A stretch of DNA of 64,000 nucleotides from Chelatococcus reniformis (GTDB lineage: Bacteria > Pseudomonadota > Alphaproteobacteria > Rhizobiales > Beijerinckiaceae): contig NZ_BMGG01000005.1 of assembly GCF_014640075.1 (NCBI RefSeq), forward strand, positions 411,186 through 475,185. The letters run 5' to 3'. The notes beneath the pieces are model-generated. The model ran no database searches. It worked only from the letters and a program-made list of their open reading frames with translations, and was not told where the DNA came from. A program made the position numbers and the translations under genes. This document shows positions 1 through 7,097 of this stretch, piece by piece. Positions within the stretch are counted from its first letter, which is position 1; each line of letters begins with the position of its first letter.

Positions 1-1
1 T

Positions 2-640
2 GGCGGCGGCGCCGACCAGACCGTGCGCAACCTGGCCCGCGGCGGCCTTGCCGACGGCGCCATCGTGGGCACACCCACGTTCAGTCCGTTCTATGCTCAT
101 TTCGACGGCCCCAACAGCGCGCTCGAGCTACCGCAGGTCGACCTGGCGGTGGCCTCTTATGCGGTGGTGGCTCGCTCGACCACGGCCAACACGGGTCAGT
201 CGACGCAGCCCATCTTCATGGGCACCTTCAACGGCAGCGCCGGGGCGGCGGGCTCGACGCTATACGTTACCAGCACGACCGTGATCCGCGGCAGCGCCGC
301 GACCACCGACGGCAGCACGACGCAAGGGCACACGACCGACGTCGCGGCGACGCCCGGCAACTGGAACTTCCTCGGCTTCGACTTCGACAATGCGGCCCAG
401 GCGATCCGGAACATGACGACCGGGGCGAAGACCAGCGGGAACCACGCCAGCGGCTTCAACGCCCGCGTCACCAACGGCAAGAACATCCGCGTCGGCGCCG
501 GCTACGCCAGCTTCTCTGGCGACTGCGACGTGTTCTTCTATGCGCTCTATAACCGGCGGCTCAGCGACAACGAGTGGGCGGCGCTCTACAGCCGCATCAA
601 GACCATCGCCGCCGGGCTGTCCTCGCCGATCGCGATCTAA
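2..640 (+). CDS. LamG-like phage structural protein, C-terminal part
   Basis: The frame is open from the left edge, so the gene begins outside the window; the GTG at 23 is probably internal. The visible ~212 residues are rich in Gly, Ser, Thr and Asn. They have the alternating beta pattern of a concanavalin-like (LamG) module: a segment beginning FDGPNSALELP, then VASYAVVARS, WNFLGFDFD, IRVGAGYA and a final FYALYNRRLSDNEWAALYSRIK. That last motif is typical of LamG domains at the C-terminus of phage tail or receptor-binding proteins. A role in tail-fibre or baseplate sugar binding is inferred from this and from the lysis genes that follow. The stop overlaps the converging gene by a few bases. 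Confidence 0.6.
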   Translation, partial: GGGADQTVRNLARGGLADGAIVGTPTFSPFYAHFDGPNSALELPQVDLAVASYAVVARSTTANTGQSTQPIFMGTFNGSAGAAGSTLYVTSTTVIRGSAATTDGSTTQGHTTDVAATPGNWNFLGFDFDNAAQAIRNMTTGAKTSGNHASGFNARVTNGKNIRVGAGYASFSGDCDVFFYALYNRRLSDNEWAALYSRIKTIAAGLSSPIAI

Positions 641-903
641 TCCTCGTCTTCGATCCAGCTCGCGTAGGACGGGATTGGGAGCCACGCCATGATGGCGTCG
701 GCCTCGATCTCATTGCCGAAGATGGTGTCGGCCCAGGCGTCGTTGCTGAACACGGCGACGATCGGGGCGGGTGTCTCGCCCACTGTAATCGCGAGGAGGA
801 GGACCTCTCGTCCGTCTCGCTGTTCGCTGGACATGGAGCCATAGGCCAGCCACTCACCCGCCACCGTCGGGCAGGCCTCCTGCGCTTCCACCACGTTGTT
901 CAT
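637..903 (-). CDS. Small phage hypothetical protein (88 aa)
   Basis: An 88-residue acidic protein converging on the LamG-like gene, with overlapping stop codons. It has no signal peptide or membrane span. Composition is normal for a folded protein, with a VAVFSNDAWADTIFG core and a WLPIPSYASW end. I do not recognise the family. It is kept because the codon pattern is coherent over its full length and the packing against the phage structural gene is tight. Function is unknown; it could be a small accessory or regulatory phage protein. Confidence 0.5.
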   Translation of the reverse strand: MNNVVEAQEACPTVAGEWLAYGSMSSEQRDGREVLLLAITVGETPAPIVAVFSNDAWADTIFGNEIEADAIMAWLPIPSYASWIEDED

Positions 904-1049
904 TGTCGTTGTCCAAAGCCCTTAAGGCGTAGGGACTACTTCGCCGACTTGGCCGCTGTCCAGACAACTTTTGGCGAAGGTGGCTTTCTGGCGTGCTTCA
1001 CCCCGCCGCAGGGGCATTCGCCGATCTTTTCATCTCGCAGCAAGCCTGA

Positions 1050-1160
1050 TCAATCGTCATCCTTGTGCCGCGCTGCCGACGAGTAAAACTTAACAAACGC
1101 AAAAATAAGAACAAATATAAGCAGTATGAAGACCGGGATCACGAAAGAATTTCCGGACAT
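1050..1160 (-). CDS. Tiny single-span membrane protein (36 aa)
   Basis: The ATG at 1160 is preceded by a GAGGGG ribosome-binding site about 6 bases upstream. The 36-residue product has a short polar N-terminus, one very hydrophobic helix (residues 7-25, VIPVFILLIFVLIFAFVKF) and a charged tail ending HKDDD. The DNA is visibly AT-richer than its surroundings. Such one-helix peptides occur near phage lysis genes as holin-like or antiholin-like proteins. That role is only an inference, because this gene lies on the strand opposite the endolysin. Confidence 0.5.
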   Translation of the reverse strand: MSGNSFVIPVFILLIFVLIFAFVKFYSSAARHKDDD

Positions 1161-1357
1161 CCTGACCCCTCGAAAGATATGTCACGCTCGCAATAGGTAG
1201 CTGGTTCCGCCGTCGCCCACGCCATTCCCCCCCCTCAAGGCATCGGCTTGGAGATCTAAGCGGATGGCAACTCCCAGCAGCCGCCAGTACCGATCTGGCA
1301 GCCCTGCTCGATTCTATCGTGCCGCGGCGAGGCACGTCCATCTGACCAGCGTCTGGT

Positions 1358-1762
1358 TCAACCCCAGCGGCAGTTCTTCTGGCTATAAGGGAGCCGCTTG
1401 TTGATGCGTCGCAACATGGTTCCCTCCGGCCTCTCGCCCATTTCCTTCAGGAAGATCACGAAGGATTCCCAACGCGGATCATGAGGCATCGCCCTGTTCC
1501 GCATTCCCTGCCATGAGCGATAGGTCCCGGAGCGAGAACCGTCGTGCTGCTTGGCCGACCGATGCCCATGCAGTAGCGGACCGGGCTGTCCGCAGCCGCA
1601 ACTCCTCGAGTTCCCAGAGCGCAGATTGCCCGTGTAGAGCGCGCGTTCTTTGCCGCACTCGCAGCGGCATTGCCACATCGAGTTTGTGCCTTTCGAAGGC
1701 AATCGGTGCAGCACAGTCCAGCGGCCGAAGCGCTCGCCGGTCATATCTATTCCACGAGACAT
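1358..1762 (-). CDS. HNH/AP2-type phage DNA-binding or homing-endonuclease-like protein
   Basis: A 134-residue basic protein. The N-terminus has the GERFGRWTVL motif followed by two Cys pairs (CRCECG and SRSCGC), the zinc-ribbon-like module of phage HNH/AP2 proteins. Then come a TYRSWQGMRNR segment and a C-terminus ending NCRWG, which matches the usual YSxxNCRW end of that family. The catalytic His-Asn-His region normally between these parts is short or absent, so nuclease activity is uncertain. An alternative start is the Met at residue 7. Such genes are commonly mobile within phage genomes. Confidence 0.65.
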   Translation of the reverse strand: MSRGIDMTGERFGRWTVLHRLPSKGTNSMWQCRCECGKERALYTGNLRSGNSRSCGCGQPGPLLHGHRSAKQHDGSRSGTYRSWQGMRNRAMPHDPRWESFVIFLKEMGERPEGTMLRRINKRLPYSQKNCRWG

Positions 1763-1820
1763 GGGCCGACCCCGATACGCCGACCCAGCCCCGACCGCAA
1801 CTCCGCCCCCCGGCCGTCGT

Positions 1821-1916
1821 CTAGCCCAGCAGCTTCCACCAGATCGCCACGTACAGTCCCGCGACCGCGGCGCTCGATGCCACCACGATCGTTGTCCGCC
1901 TGATTGAGCTGTTCAT
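1821..1916 (-). CDS. Tiny single-span membrane protein (31 aa)
   Basis: The ATG at 1916 lies 7 bases after a GAGGGGG ribosome-binding site. The product begins MNSSIRRTTI, followed by a helix of about 20 residues (IVVASSAAVAGLYVAIWWKL) and a short end. Positive charges before the helix predict the N-terminus in the cytoplasm. A longer reading from 2003 exists but lacks a good start signal. It is the second of three very small membrane proteins on this strand in the phage end. Function is unknown. Confidence 0.45.
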   Translation of the reverse strand: MNSSIRRTTIVVASSAAVAGLYVAIWWKLLG

Positions 1917-2032
1917 TCCGGTGCCCCCTCGTCGACCGGGCACGATGAAGCGGCCGGTCCCCCGTCGCCACCAAACCACCGTCTTTCGTGAACGGCAACT
2001 CACCTATCCGGCGGGCATCCGCTTCGGCCGCA

Positions 2033-2113
2033 TCAAACCCAGATCAGCCAGACCGAGACGGCGAGCGTAAAGGCCGAGATGGCTATCAGCGCCACGATTG
2101 AAAGCGGCATCAT
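2033..2113 (-). CDS. Tiny single-span membrane protein (26 aa)
   Basis: Two consecutive ATGs at 2113 and 2110 follow a strong GGGAGGAG site. The product is essentially a single hydrophobic helix, MMPLSIVALIAISAFTLAVS followed by VWLIWV, and is too short for ordinary gene calling. Its start lies about 115 bases from the divergent endolysin start at 2229, so the interval could hold back-to-back promoters. A role in lysis timing (holin or antiholin peptide) is possible but not shown. Confidence 0.5.
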   Translation of the reverse strand: MMPLSIVALIAISAFTLAVSVWLIWV

Positions 2114-2228
2114 CTCGCCGATCTCCTCCCAGAGTTGCAAGGGGGGGGGTAGCCGCATCAGCGCGACCCTGCAACTCCCCCATTGGGGGTGACGCCTCCT
2201 AAGTTCGAGATATCCCACGGAGAATTCG

Positions 2229-3101
2229 ATGCAATTCGTTGGCTCGGCGACGAAGCTCGCCGACATCGACCTCCCGCGCCTGGGCTCGCTCATTGGCGTC
2301 GGCGAGGACGAGATCCATGCCGTGCTCGACGTCGAGAGCCGTGGCAGCGGGTTCGACGCGCAGAAGCGGCCGCGGATTCTGTTCGAGCCGCACGTCTTCT
2401 ACCGCAACCTGTCGGGCAGCCGACGGGACGCCGCGGTGAAGGCCGGGCTGGCGGCCAAGTCTTGGGGGGCGATCCCCTACGGCGGCGAGAGCGCCCAGTA
2501 CGGCCGGCTCGAGCGCGCGATCGCTATCGACGAGACCGCGGCCCTGAAGTCGGCGAGCTACGGCCTGGGCCAGATCCTCGGCGAGAACTTCGTCGTTGCC
2601 GGCTACGACAGCCCGCAGGAGATGGTCGAGGACATGGTGAATGGCGGCGAGGCCGCGCACCTCGGGGCCATGGTCAACTTCATCAAGGCGAACAACCTCG
2701 ACGACGAGCTGCGGACGCACAACTGGGCCGGCTTCGCCCGCGGCTACAACGGCAGCGGCTACGCAAAGAACGGCTATCACACCAAGCTCGCCGCGGCCTA
2801 TGCCAAGTGGGCGAGGATCCCCGACACGCCCTGGCAGCCCGACGCGCTGCCGCCCCCGGCCAACGATGCCATGCCGGCCACCGTGCGCCGTGGGGACAAG
2901 GGTCTCGCCGTCGAGCGGCTCCAGACCGAGCTCAACCGCCTCGGGTATGGGCTCAAGGTCGACATGGACTTCGGGCTCAAGACGCTCACGGCGGCGAAGA
3001 GCTTCCAGGGCAAGGCCGGCCTGAACGTCGACGGCGTCGTCGGCCCGGTTACCTGGCGCGCGCTGTTGAGCACCGCGCTGGTGGCCACCGCGGCGGCGTG
3101 A
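2229..3101 (+). CDS. Phage endolysin: N-acetylmuramidase with C-terminal peptidoglycan-binding domain
   Basis: A 290-residue enzyme predicted to cleave the glycan strand of peptidoglycan. Residues ~5-195 match the phage N-acetylmuramidase family (Pfam Muramidase). They include the probable catalytic Glu36 in LDVESRGSGF, RPRILFEPHVF, SYGLGQI and the WAGFARGYNG end motif. Residues ~213-288 form a PG_binding_1 repeat (RRGDKGLAVERLQTELNRLG, then DGVVGPVTWRALL). There is no signal peptide, so release should depend on a holin. A GGAG site lies 7 bases before the ATG. It opens the rightward lysis block. Confidence 0.92.
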   Translation: MQFVGSATKLADIDLPRLGSLIGVGEDEIHAVLDVESRGSGFDAQKRPRILFEPHVFYRNLSGSRRDAAVKAGLAAKSWGAIPYGGESAQYGRLERAIAIDETAALKSASYGLGQILGENFVVAGYDSPQEMVEDMVNGGEAAHLGAMVNFIKANNLDDELRTHNWAGFARGYNGSGYAKNGYHTKLAAAYAKWARIPDTPWQPDALPPPANDAMPATVRRGDKGLAVERLQTELNRLGYGLKVDMDFGLKTLTAAKSFQGKAGLNVDGVVGPVTWRALLSTALVATAAA

Positions 3102-3375
3102 CCCAAGGTTGCACGCACCGCCGGGCGCCATGGATTCGTTCTAGACCGGTCGCCCATTCGATCCTGTCCTAGTCCACGATCGTACAACCTCATGGGCGAG
3201 ACTGTTCCCGCTCTGACCAACCGGCGGCAAAGCTGAACAGCCGTTCCCGGCCTGTTGCCCGCCTGTTCCCAATTTCGTGCAACGACTTGCCCCGTTCTGG
3301 GCAAGGTTCTTCCCGCCCCGCGGCCGGGCTGAGCCGCACTTCTTTGCACTTTCTGCAAACAACCCGGAGACCACC

Positions 3376-3699
3376 ATGAAACTCACCGCCCTTGCGGCCG
3401 CCGCCGCGTGCGCCCTGGCGCTCGCCGCGTGCAATCCCGCCAAGATCGACGCTTCGGTGTCGAGCACGGCCAGCAAGGCCTCCGCCGCCTGCCCCTACGT
3501 GCTGGCCGGCATGGCCATCGCGGCGACCACCGGCAACGCCAAGATCCAGCAGGCCGCCGCCCAGGTCGCGCCCGCGGTCATCACCAGCTGCACCGCGCTC
3601 CAGACCGGTCGCATCGTCGACGTGCAGTCGGCCGGGGCCGCCATCCTCAACGCTTACGCGAGCCTGCTCGCCGCCGGCGCCATCGCAACGAAGGCCTGA
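3376..3699 (+). CDS. Small phage lipoprotein (107 aa)
   Basis: The ATG at 3376 with an upstream GGAG site gives a classic lipoprotein signal (MKLTALAAAAACALALAAC) with lipobox LAAC at Cys19. A longer upstream reading would bury this signal. The mature ~88 residues are Ala-rich and mostly helical, with two Cys (in ACPYVL and TSCTAL). Placed between endolysin and holin-like genes, it could be an outer-membrane spanin component, but it lacks the proline-rich composition of Rz1-type o-spanins. It ends 3 bases before the next start. Confidence 0.7.
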   Translation: MKLTALAAAAACALALAACNPAKIDASVSSTASKASAACPYVLAGMAIAATTGNAKIQQAAAQVAPAVITSCTALQTGRIVDVQSAGAAILNAYASLLAAGAIATKA

Positions 3700-3702
3700 C
3701 CC

Positions 3703-4023
3703 ATGAACACCAACCTCACCCTGCCGATTCGGCAGGCTCTCATCGGCTTGGGCCCGCTGATCGCGGCCCTTGGCATCATGGACGCGACGGCCTGGGGCGC
3801 CCGGGTCGATCAGCTGGCGCCGTACGTCGGCATCATCATGACCGTCGGCGGTATCGCCTGGCAGTGGTGGGTATCGCGGCCCAAGGCCAAGATCGAACAG
3901 GTCGCGGCGTTGCCGCAGGTCAAGGGCGTGGTGGTGGACCCGACGACCGCTGCGGACATCTCGGCGAAGAACGTTGTGGCCACGCCGGCGGCGATACCGC
4001 CCGCGGGCGCCGGCGCGCGCTGA
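3703..4023 (+). CDS. Putative phage holin (two-helix membrane protein)
   Basis: A 106-residue protein with two predicted membrane helices, about residues 9-27 (QALIGLGPLIAALGIMDA) and 40-57 (APYVGIIMTVGGIAWQWW). They are followed by the basic SRPKAKIEQ and a soluble tail. The pattern matches small phage holins of the Pam3-gp28-like kind, which place WxxWxxxKAK after the second helix. Position directly after the endolysin and lipoprotein supports a holin role: forming the membrane lesion that releases the endolysin. No experimentally known residues can be checked from sequence alone. Confidence 0.6.
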   Translation: MNTNLTLPIRQALIGLGPLIAALGIMDATAWGARVDQLAPYVGIIMTVGGIAWQWWVSRPKAKIEQVAALPQVKGVVVDPTTAADISAKNVVATPAAIPPAGAGAR

Positions 4024-4036
4024 CGGGAGACGCACG

Positions 4037-4507
4037 GTGCAGGGGGCCCGTCGCGTCATCGCCCAGGCCTGGGCGATCTATGCTCACATGGCCGGACTGG
4101 CATTGCTCTCAGTCGGCCTCGGCTGGGGGCTCGTCGCCATTTACGCCAGCGACGAGCCGGTGATCATCGCAAGCGGGCCGGTCACCAACGTGACCGAGCG
4201 CGTCCGGGCCGGCAGCGCCGTCAGCTACAACATCGACATGCAGCGGCTCCAGAGCTGCCCCGGGCAGTGGACGGCCACGCTGACGTCGATCACCAACCAT
4301 GGCCCGCCGGCGGTGGTGACCATCAGCCGGCCGGCTCGCCCGGGCGTGCTGGCGCCGGGGCTCTATGCCGACATCCGGGTGACCGTGGCCCTGCCGGAGG
4401 CGGTGACGCCCGGCCGCTGGCACTACGAGTCCGGCGTCACCTCGCGCTGCCCGACGCGCACCCGCTACGATCGCCTTGCCGTCTTCGATTTCGAGGTGAC
4501 GCCATGA
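4037..4507 (+). CDS. Phage membrane-anchored Ig-like protein (156 aa)
   Basis: Starts at GTG 4037, 7 bases after a GGGAGA site; upstream codons overlap the holin-like gene. Residues ~15-36 form one membrane helix (HMAGLALLSVGLGWGLVAIY). The remaining ~120 residues are beta-rich, with two Cys (SCPGQW and SRCPTR) that could form a disulfide in the periplasm, resembling an Ig/fibronectin-like fold. Its stop overlaps the next start (ATGA type), so the two are translationally coupled. Unknown function within the lysis block. Confidence 0.55.
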   Translation: MQGARRVIAQAWAIYAHMAGLALLSVGLGWGLVAIYASDEPVIIASGPVTNVTERVRAGSAVSYNIDMQRLQSCPGQWTATLTSITNHGPPAVVTISRPARPGVLAPGLYADIRVTVALPEAVTPGRWHYESGVTSRCPTRTRYDRLAVFDFEVTP

Positions 4508-4875
4508 CCTGGCAGGACATCCTCAACGCTCTCGGCGCCGACCGGTACCAGCAGCACGCGCTGTGCCTCACCGGCGATCCGGTGATCCTGACGCTCTACG
4601 TGGCGTCGGACCTGACCACCTGGCTGGCCTATTTCGCCATCGGCCTGACGCTGCTCTTCCGCACCGTCAACTTCATCGACCTCGGCTCGTCAGCGCTCAT
4701 CCGCCTGTTCGGCGCCTTCATCTTCCTCTGCGGCCTCAGCCACCTGACGATGGTGCTGACGCTGTTCTGGGGCATCTACTGGCTCGACGTCGCTGTGCGG
4801 GCGGCCATGGCCAGCGTATCGGCCGTGACGGCCGTCTACACCTTCCAGGCGCTGCTGCCGGAGCGCTCCACGTGA
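4504..4875 (+). CDS. Stand-alone ETR1-like (ethylene/copper-binding type) three-helix membrane domain
   Basis: The whole 123-residue protein aligns with the N-terminal sensor domain shared by plant ethylene receptors and many bacterial histidine kinases. Three helices are visible at about 28-52, 64-85 and 95-117. The ligand-site residues line up with ETR1 at correct spacing: D36 and Y43 (ETR1 D25, Y32), I73, and the Cu(I) ligands C76 and H80 in FGAFIFLCGLSHL (ETR1 C65, H69); ETR1 P36 is replaced by G47. YWLDVAVRAAMASVSAVTAV matches the third helix. No GAF, kinase or output domain follows; the gene ends and couples to the next. Homology is strong; ligand and role in a phage are unknown. Confidence 0.75.
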   Translation: MTWQDILNALGADRYQQHALCLTGDPVILTLYVASDLTTWLAYFAIGLTLLFRTVNFIDLGSSALIRLFGAFIFLCGLSHLTMVLTLFWGIYWLDVAVRAAMASVSAVTAVYTFQALLPERST

Positions 4876-5129
4876 CGCCGGGCGAGGCAGGCGCGGCTTC
4901 GGCGGCAGGCGTGCTGGCCATCTTCGGCCTGATCCACGCCCCTACCGTCGCCATCGTGGCCATGGTGCTCTGCATCGGCATCGCCAGCGGGACGGCCGCC
5001 GTGCTCTACGCCCGCTGGGACGCGCGGCGGATGGTGCGGGAGGCGGTTGGCAAGGCCATGGCCGACCACATCGCCCGCCTGCATGAGGAGCCCGGGGAGG
5101 TCACAGGAGCTCCGCCGGATGAGGGCTGA
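4872..5129 (+). CDS. Small phage membrane protein (85 aa)
   Basis: The GTG at 4872 overlaps the stop of the ETR1-like gene (GTGA), so translation is probably coupled. Residues ~8-45 contain one long or two short hydrophobic segments (AAGVLAIFGLIHAPTVAIVA then MVLCIGIASGTAAVLY). A charged segment RWDARRMVREAVGKAMADHI follows. It may be a second holin-type or partner membrane protein for its neighbours. Family not recognised. Confidence 0.55.
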   Translation: MTPGEAGAASAAGVLAIFGLIHAPTVAIVAMVLCIGIASGTAAVLYARWDARRMVREAVGKAMADHIARLHEEPGEVTGAPPDEG

Positions 5130-5132
5130 GGT

Positions 5133-5456
5133 ATGGACGCGGCCACCATCGGCGCCATTTCGACCATTGCCGTCTCGATCCTCGGCATATTCGGCACTGC
5201 CATCTCGATCCTCGCGAGCCGGGGCAAAACCAAGGCAGAGATCGGCAAGGCGGTCACCGACGGCTTCTCACAACTCACCCTGGGCTACGACAAGATCACC
5301 GACCAGCTTCAGGAGGAGCGCTCGGCGCTTGCGGCCCGGGTGCGCGAGCTCGAGGCGGAGCGCCGCGACCTTGCCAAGCGCATCCTCCAGCTCGAGGGCG
5401 CCCTGCACGCCGCTGGCATCATGGTGCCCGATCGGGGGGAGCCGCTGAAGATCTGA
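5133..5456 (+). CDS. Phage one-span protein with coiled coil (i-spanin-like candidate)
   Basis: 107 residues: an N-terminal helix at ~5-28 (TIGAISTIAVSILGIFGTAI), then a basic stretch, then a heptad-rich coiled coil at about 57-95 (QLQEERSALAARVRELEAER and onward). One N-terminal span followed by a long coiled coil is the layout of Rz-type inner-membrane spanins. It begins 3 bases after the preceding stop with GAGG upstream and is the last gene before the terminator. The spanin assignment is structural inference; a partner o-spanin could be the lipoprotein at 3376-3699. Confidence 0.5.
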   Translation: MDAATIGAISTIAVSILGIFGTAISILASRGKTKAEIGKAVTDGFSQLTLGYDKITDQLQEERSALAARVRELEAERRDLAKRILQLEGALHAAGIMVPDRGEPLKI

Positions 5457-5521
5457 ATTCCCCCCAGCGCGTCCGAAGCCCCGAGAGGGGCGCGCCTGAT
5501 CGGCGTTTCCTCCCATGACTG

Positions 5522-5553
5522 GCCCCGGCACCGCGAGGTGACCGGGGCTTTTT
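5522..5553 (+). terminator. Rho-independent terminator of the phage lysis block
   Basis: A GCCCCGG/CCGGGGC stem with an inner CACC/GGTG extension around a GCGA loop is followed directly by five T residues. It lies about 65 bases after the stop of the coiled-coil gene, and no gene crosses it. It marks the end of the rightward phage transcription unit. Confidence 0.85.
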
Positions 5554-5639
5554 GCGTACGCCGGCGCCCGTGTCCGCGTCACTGGCATTGCATGCACCGC
5601 GGTCTGCGTTAACATTCCTTGGCCAAGAAGGGGGGTAGA

Positions 5640-6335
5640 ATGGCTAGGGCTGGAAGGGGGTTCTTGAGATTGATCACTCAAGCTGACCCATTGCTCTCGA
5701 TGGGCAGTAGAGCGATCGCGATATTTCAGTTTGTACTTGGACCGGCGGTACTTGCTGGCGGCGGCGCCACCCTCGCTGCAGTATATTCATATTCATCAGG
5801 ATTTTATGAGAGTCATGGATGGTCTGCTTCAGCGCTTATTGTTCTTACTGTTGGAGTGTGTGCGTGGCTATTGCTGTCAGCCGCAAGTTATTTGTGGTAT
5901 GCTTCCGCGAAGCGCAGAGCGGAGATTCGAGCATTCGAGTTTTGGGCTTCGTCCAAAGATTCTGTGAATCCTTTAGATGCAGAATTCAACAATAAGAGAG
6001 TGGCAATACAAGATTTGGCGAATCCTATTGAGAGGTCAATAGAAAATAAAAGGTTCATAGGTTGCGAGTTGTGCGGCCCATGCAATATCATTCTATTTGA
6101 TATGCAACTGATTAATATTAGTATGGTAAACTGCGATATCGTAGTTTTGTCGCGCAAGGTATTTGATATATATAATGCGATTGCGTTCAAAAATTCGTCA
6201 GTTCTTCATTCGAAATTGTATCACTGCACACTTTATATTCATCCCGATATGGCGAAGCAATTTTTAGAAATGGGCGCGAAGTTTATAACAAATATTGAAG
6301 GTGCGGCTGACAATGGAGGCCAGCCTACAAGTTGA
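5640..6335 (+). CDS. AT-rich two-span membrane protein of unknown function (231 aa)
   Basis: The ATG at 5640 follows a GGGGGG site; a TTG 21 bases upstream is less likely. Two membrane helices (about 27-50 and 62-86) precede a ~140-residue cytoplasmic domain. That domain has a repeated beta-like pattern: FIGCELCGPCNIILFDMQLI, then VNCDIVVLS, IAFKNSSVLHSKLYHCTLYI. This FIGCELxGP region resembles a conserved bacterial domain of unknown role. Base composition and codon use are strongly AT-biased compared with both flanks, a sign of recent transfer. Placed just after the phage terminator, it could be a prophage cargo gene such as an exclusion factor; this is inference. Confidence 0.6.
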   Translation: MARAGRGFLRLITQADPLLSMGSRAIAIFQFVLGPAVLAGGGATLAAVYSYSSGFYESHGWSASALIVLTVGVCAWLLLSAASYLWYASAKRRAEIRAFEFWASSKDSVNPLDAEFNNKRVAIQDLANPIERSIENKRFIGCELCGPCNIILFDMQLINISMVNCDIVVLSRKVFDIYNAIAFKNSSVLHSKLYHCTLYIHPDMAKQFLEMGAKFITNIEGAADNGGQPTS

Positions 6336-6371
6336 AAAGAGCGTACACGCGTCGACTCGGTGGCGGGTAGA

Positions 6372-6626
6372 TCAGCGCCGCAGCCGGTGCCCGTTCGCCA
6401 AAGGCTCACAGGGAGGATCAGGCCAGAGAAAATAGCCGCGCCGATCGACTGCGGCCAGAAGCGCGTTCTTTCCTGCCAACCGCGTCGGGTCTCGGTCCGC
6501 GACGAGCTTCGTCATGAAATTCCACGGACCATGTTCAGCCGGCAGGTTGCCCCCGTTGGCGTCGAGCGTCACACCTACGACCTGGTGCTTTCCGACGAAC
6601 TGATAGAGGATAACGGCACGGCTCAT
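6372..6626 (-). CDS. Small conserved hypothetical protein (84 aa)
   Basis: 84 residues beginning MSRAVILYQFVGKHQVVGVT, followed by DANGGNLPAEHGPWNFM, a pattern I associate with small hypotheticals of rhizobial accessory DNA. No membrane span or signal peptide. It has a plausible alpha/beta layout with a basic C-terminal end. It reads in the same direction as the next two small genes, but with separate spacing. Function unknown. Confidence 0.55.
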   Translation of the reverse strand: MSRAVILYQFVGKHQVVGVTLDANGGNLPAEHGPWNFMTKLVADRDPTRLAGKNALLAAVDRRGYFLWPDPPCEPLANGHRLRR

Positions 6627-6693
6627 GCGCCAACATAACGCGTGGCGTCGGATCGTGCTCTACCGAATCCGAGGAAGGTCCGTATTCGAGCGG

Positions 6694-6993
6694 CTATGAC
6701 CGGGATGGCAGGTCACCTGGGGCGGCCTTGCGTTTGGAGCGCTTGGGCCGCTCCTCATCGTCGAGGTCGTCACCCGGACCCCTCTCGCCAATCGCGAGCG
6801 CCTGGAGCTTGAGAGCATTGTCGGGCTCTGCCGAGGCAATGCCGATGATCATCCAATAGGCCGCCTCCATGACGTCCTTCTTGGTCACGTCAGGGATCTA
6901 GGACTTAACCGCTTTGATGATGTCCTTCGAGTTCGCGCGGCTGCCTGCCAACGTCACGAGCAGCTGACCGATCCGTTCGCGTTTCGAAGGCAT
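6694..6993 (-). pseudogene. Small hypothetical gene split by an in-frame TAG
   Basis: The ATG at 6993 opens a 31-residue ORF ending AGSRANSKDIIKAVKS at a TAG (6898-6900). Reading continues in the same frame through IPDVTKKDVMEAAYWMI to 6694, giving 99 codons in all. Both halves have normal amino-acid composition and join into one sensible protein (an N-terminal helix pair, then a charged C-terminal tail with KRSKRK). The downstream part could also be started independently at the GTG at 6888, three codons after the stop. I favour a recent nonsense mutation over two genes. Confidence 0.5.
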
Positions 6994-7097
6994 CCTCATC
7001 TCTGTGGTTTGCAGCTTCTGAAGATGTCAGCATAGCCCACGACGCTGTCGGCGTCAGCCCGCCGGCCAGACTAGCTCCGCCGGCGCGAGCCAGCGGG

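Noticed and set aside
1090-1341. 83-codon minus-strand ORF
   Set aside because: Composition is not protein-like; the better gene there is the 36-residue membrane peptide in another frame.
2199-3131. Long open frame antisense to the endolysin
   Set aside because: Arg/Gly/Val-rich composition typical of the complement of GC-rich coding DNA; the sense strand has a clear muramidase.
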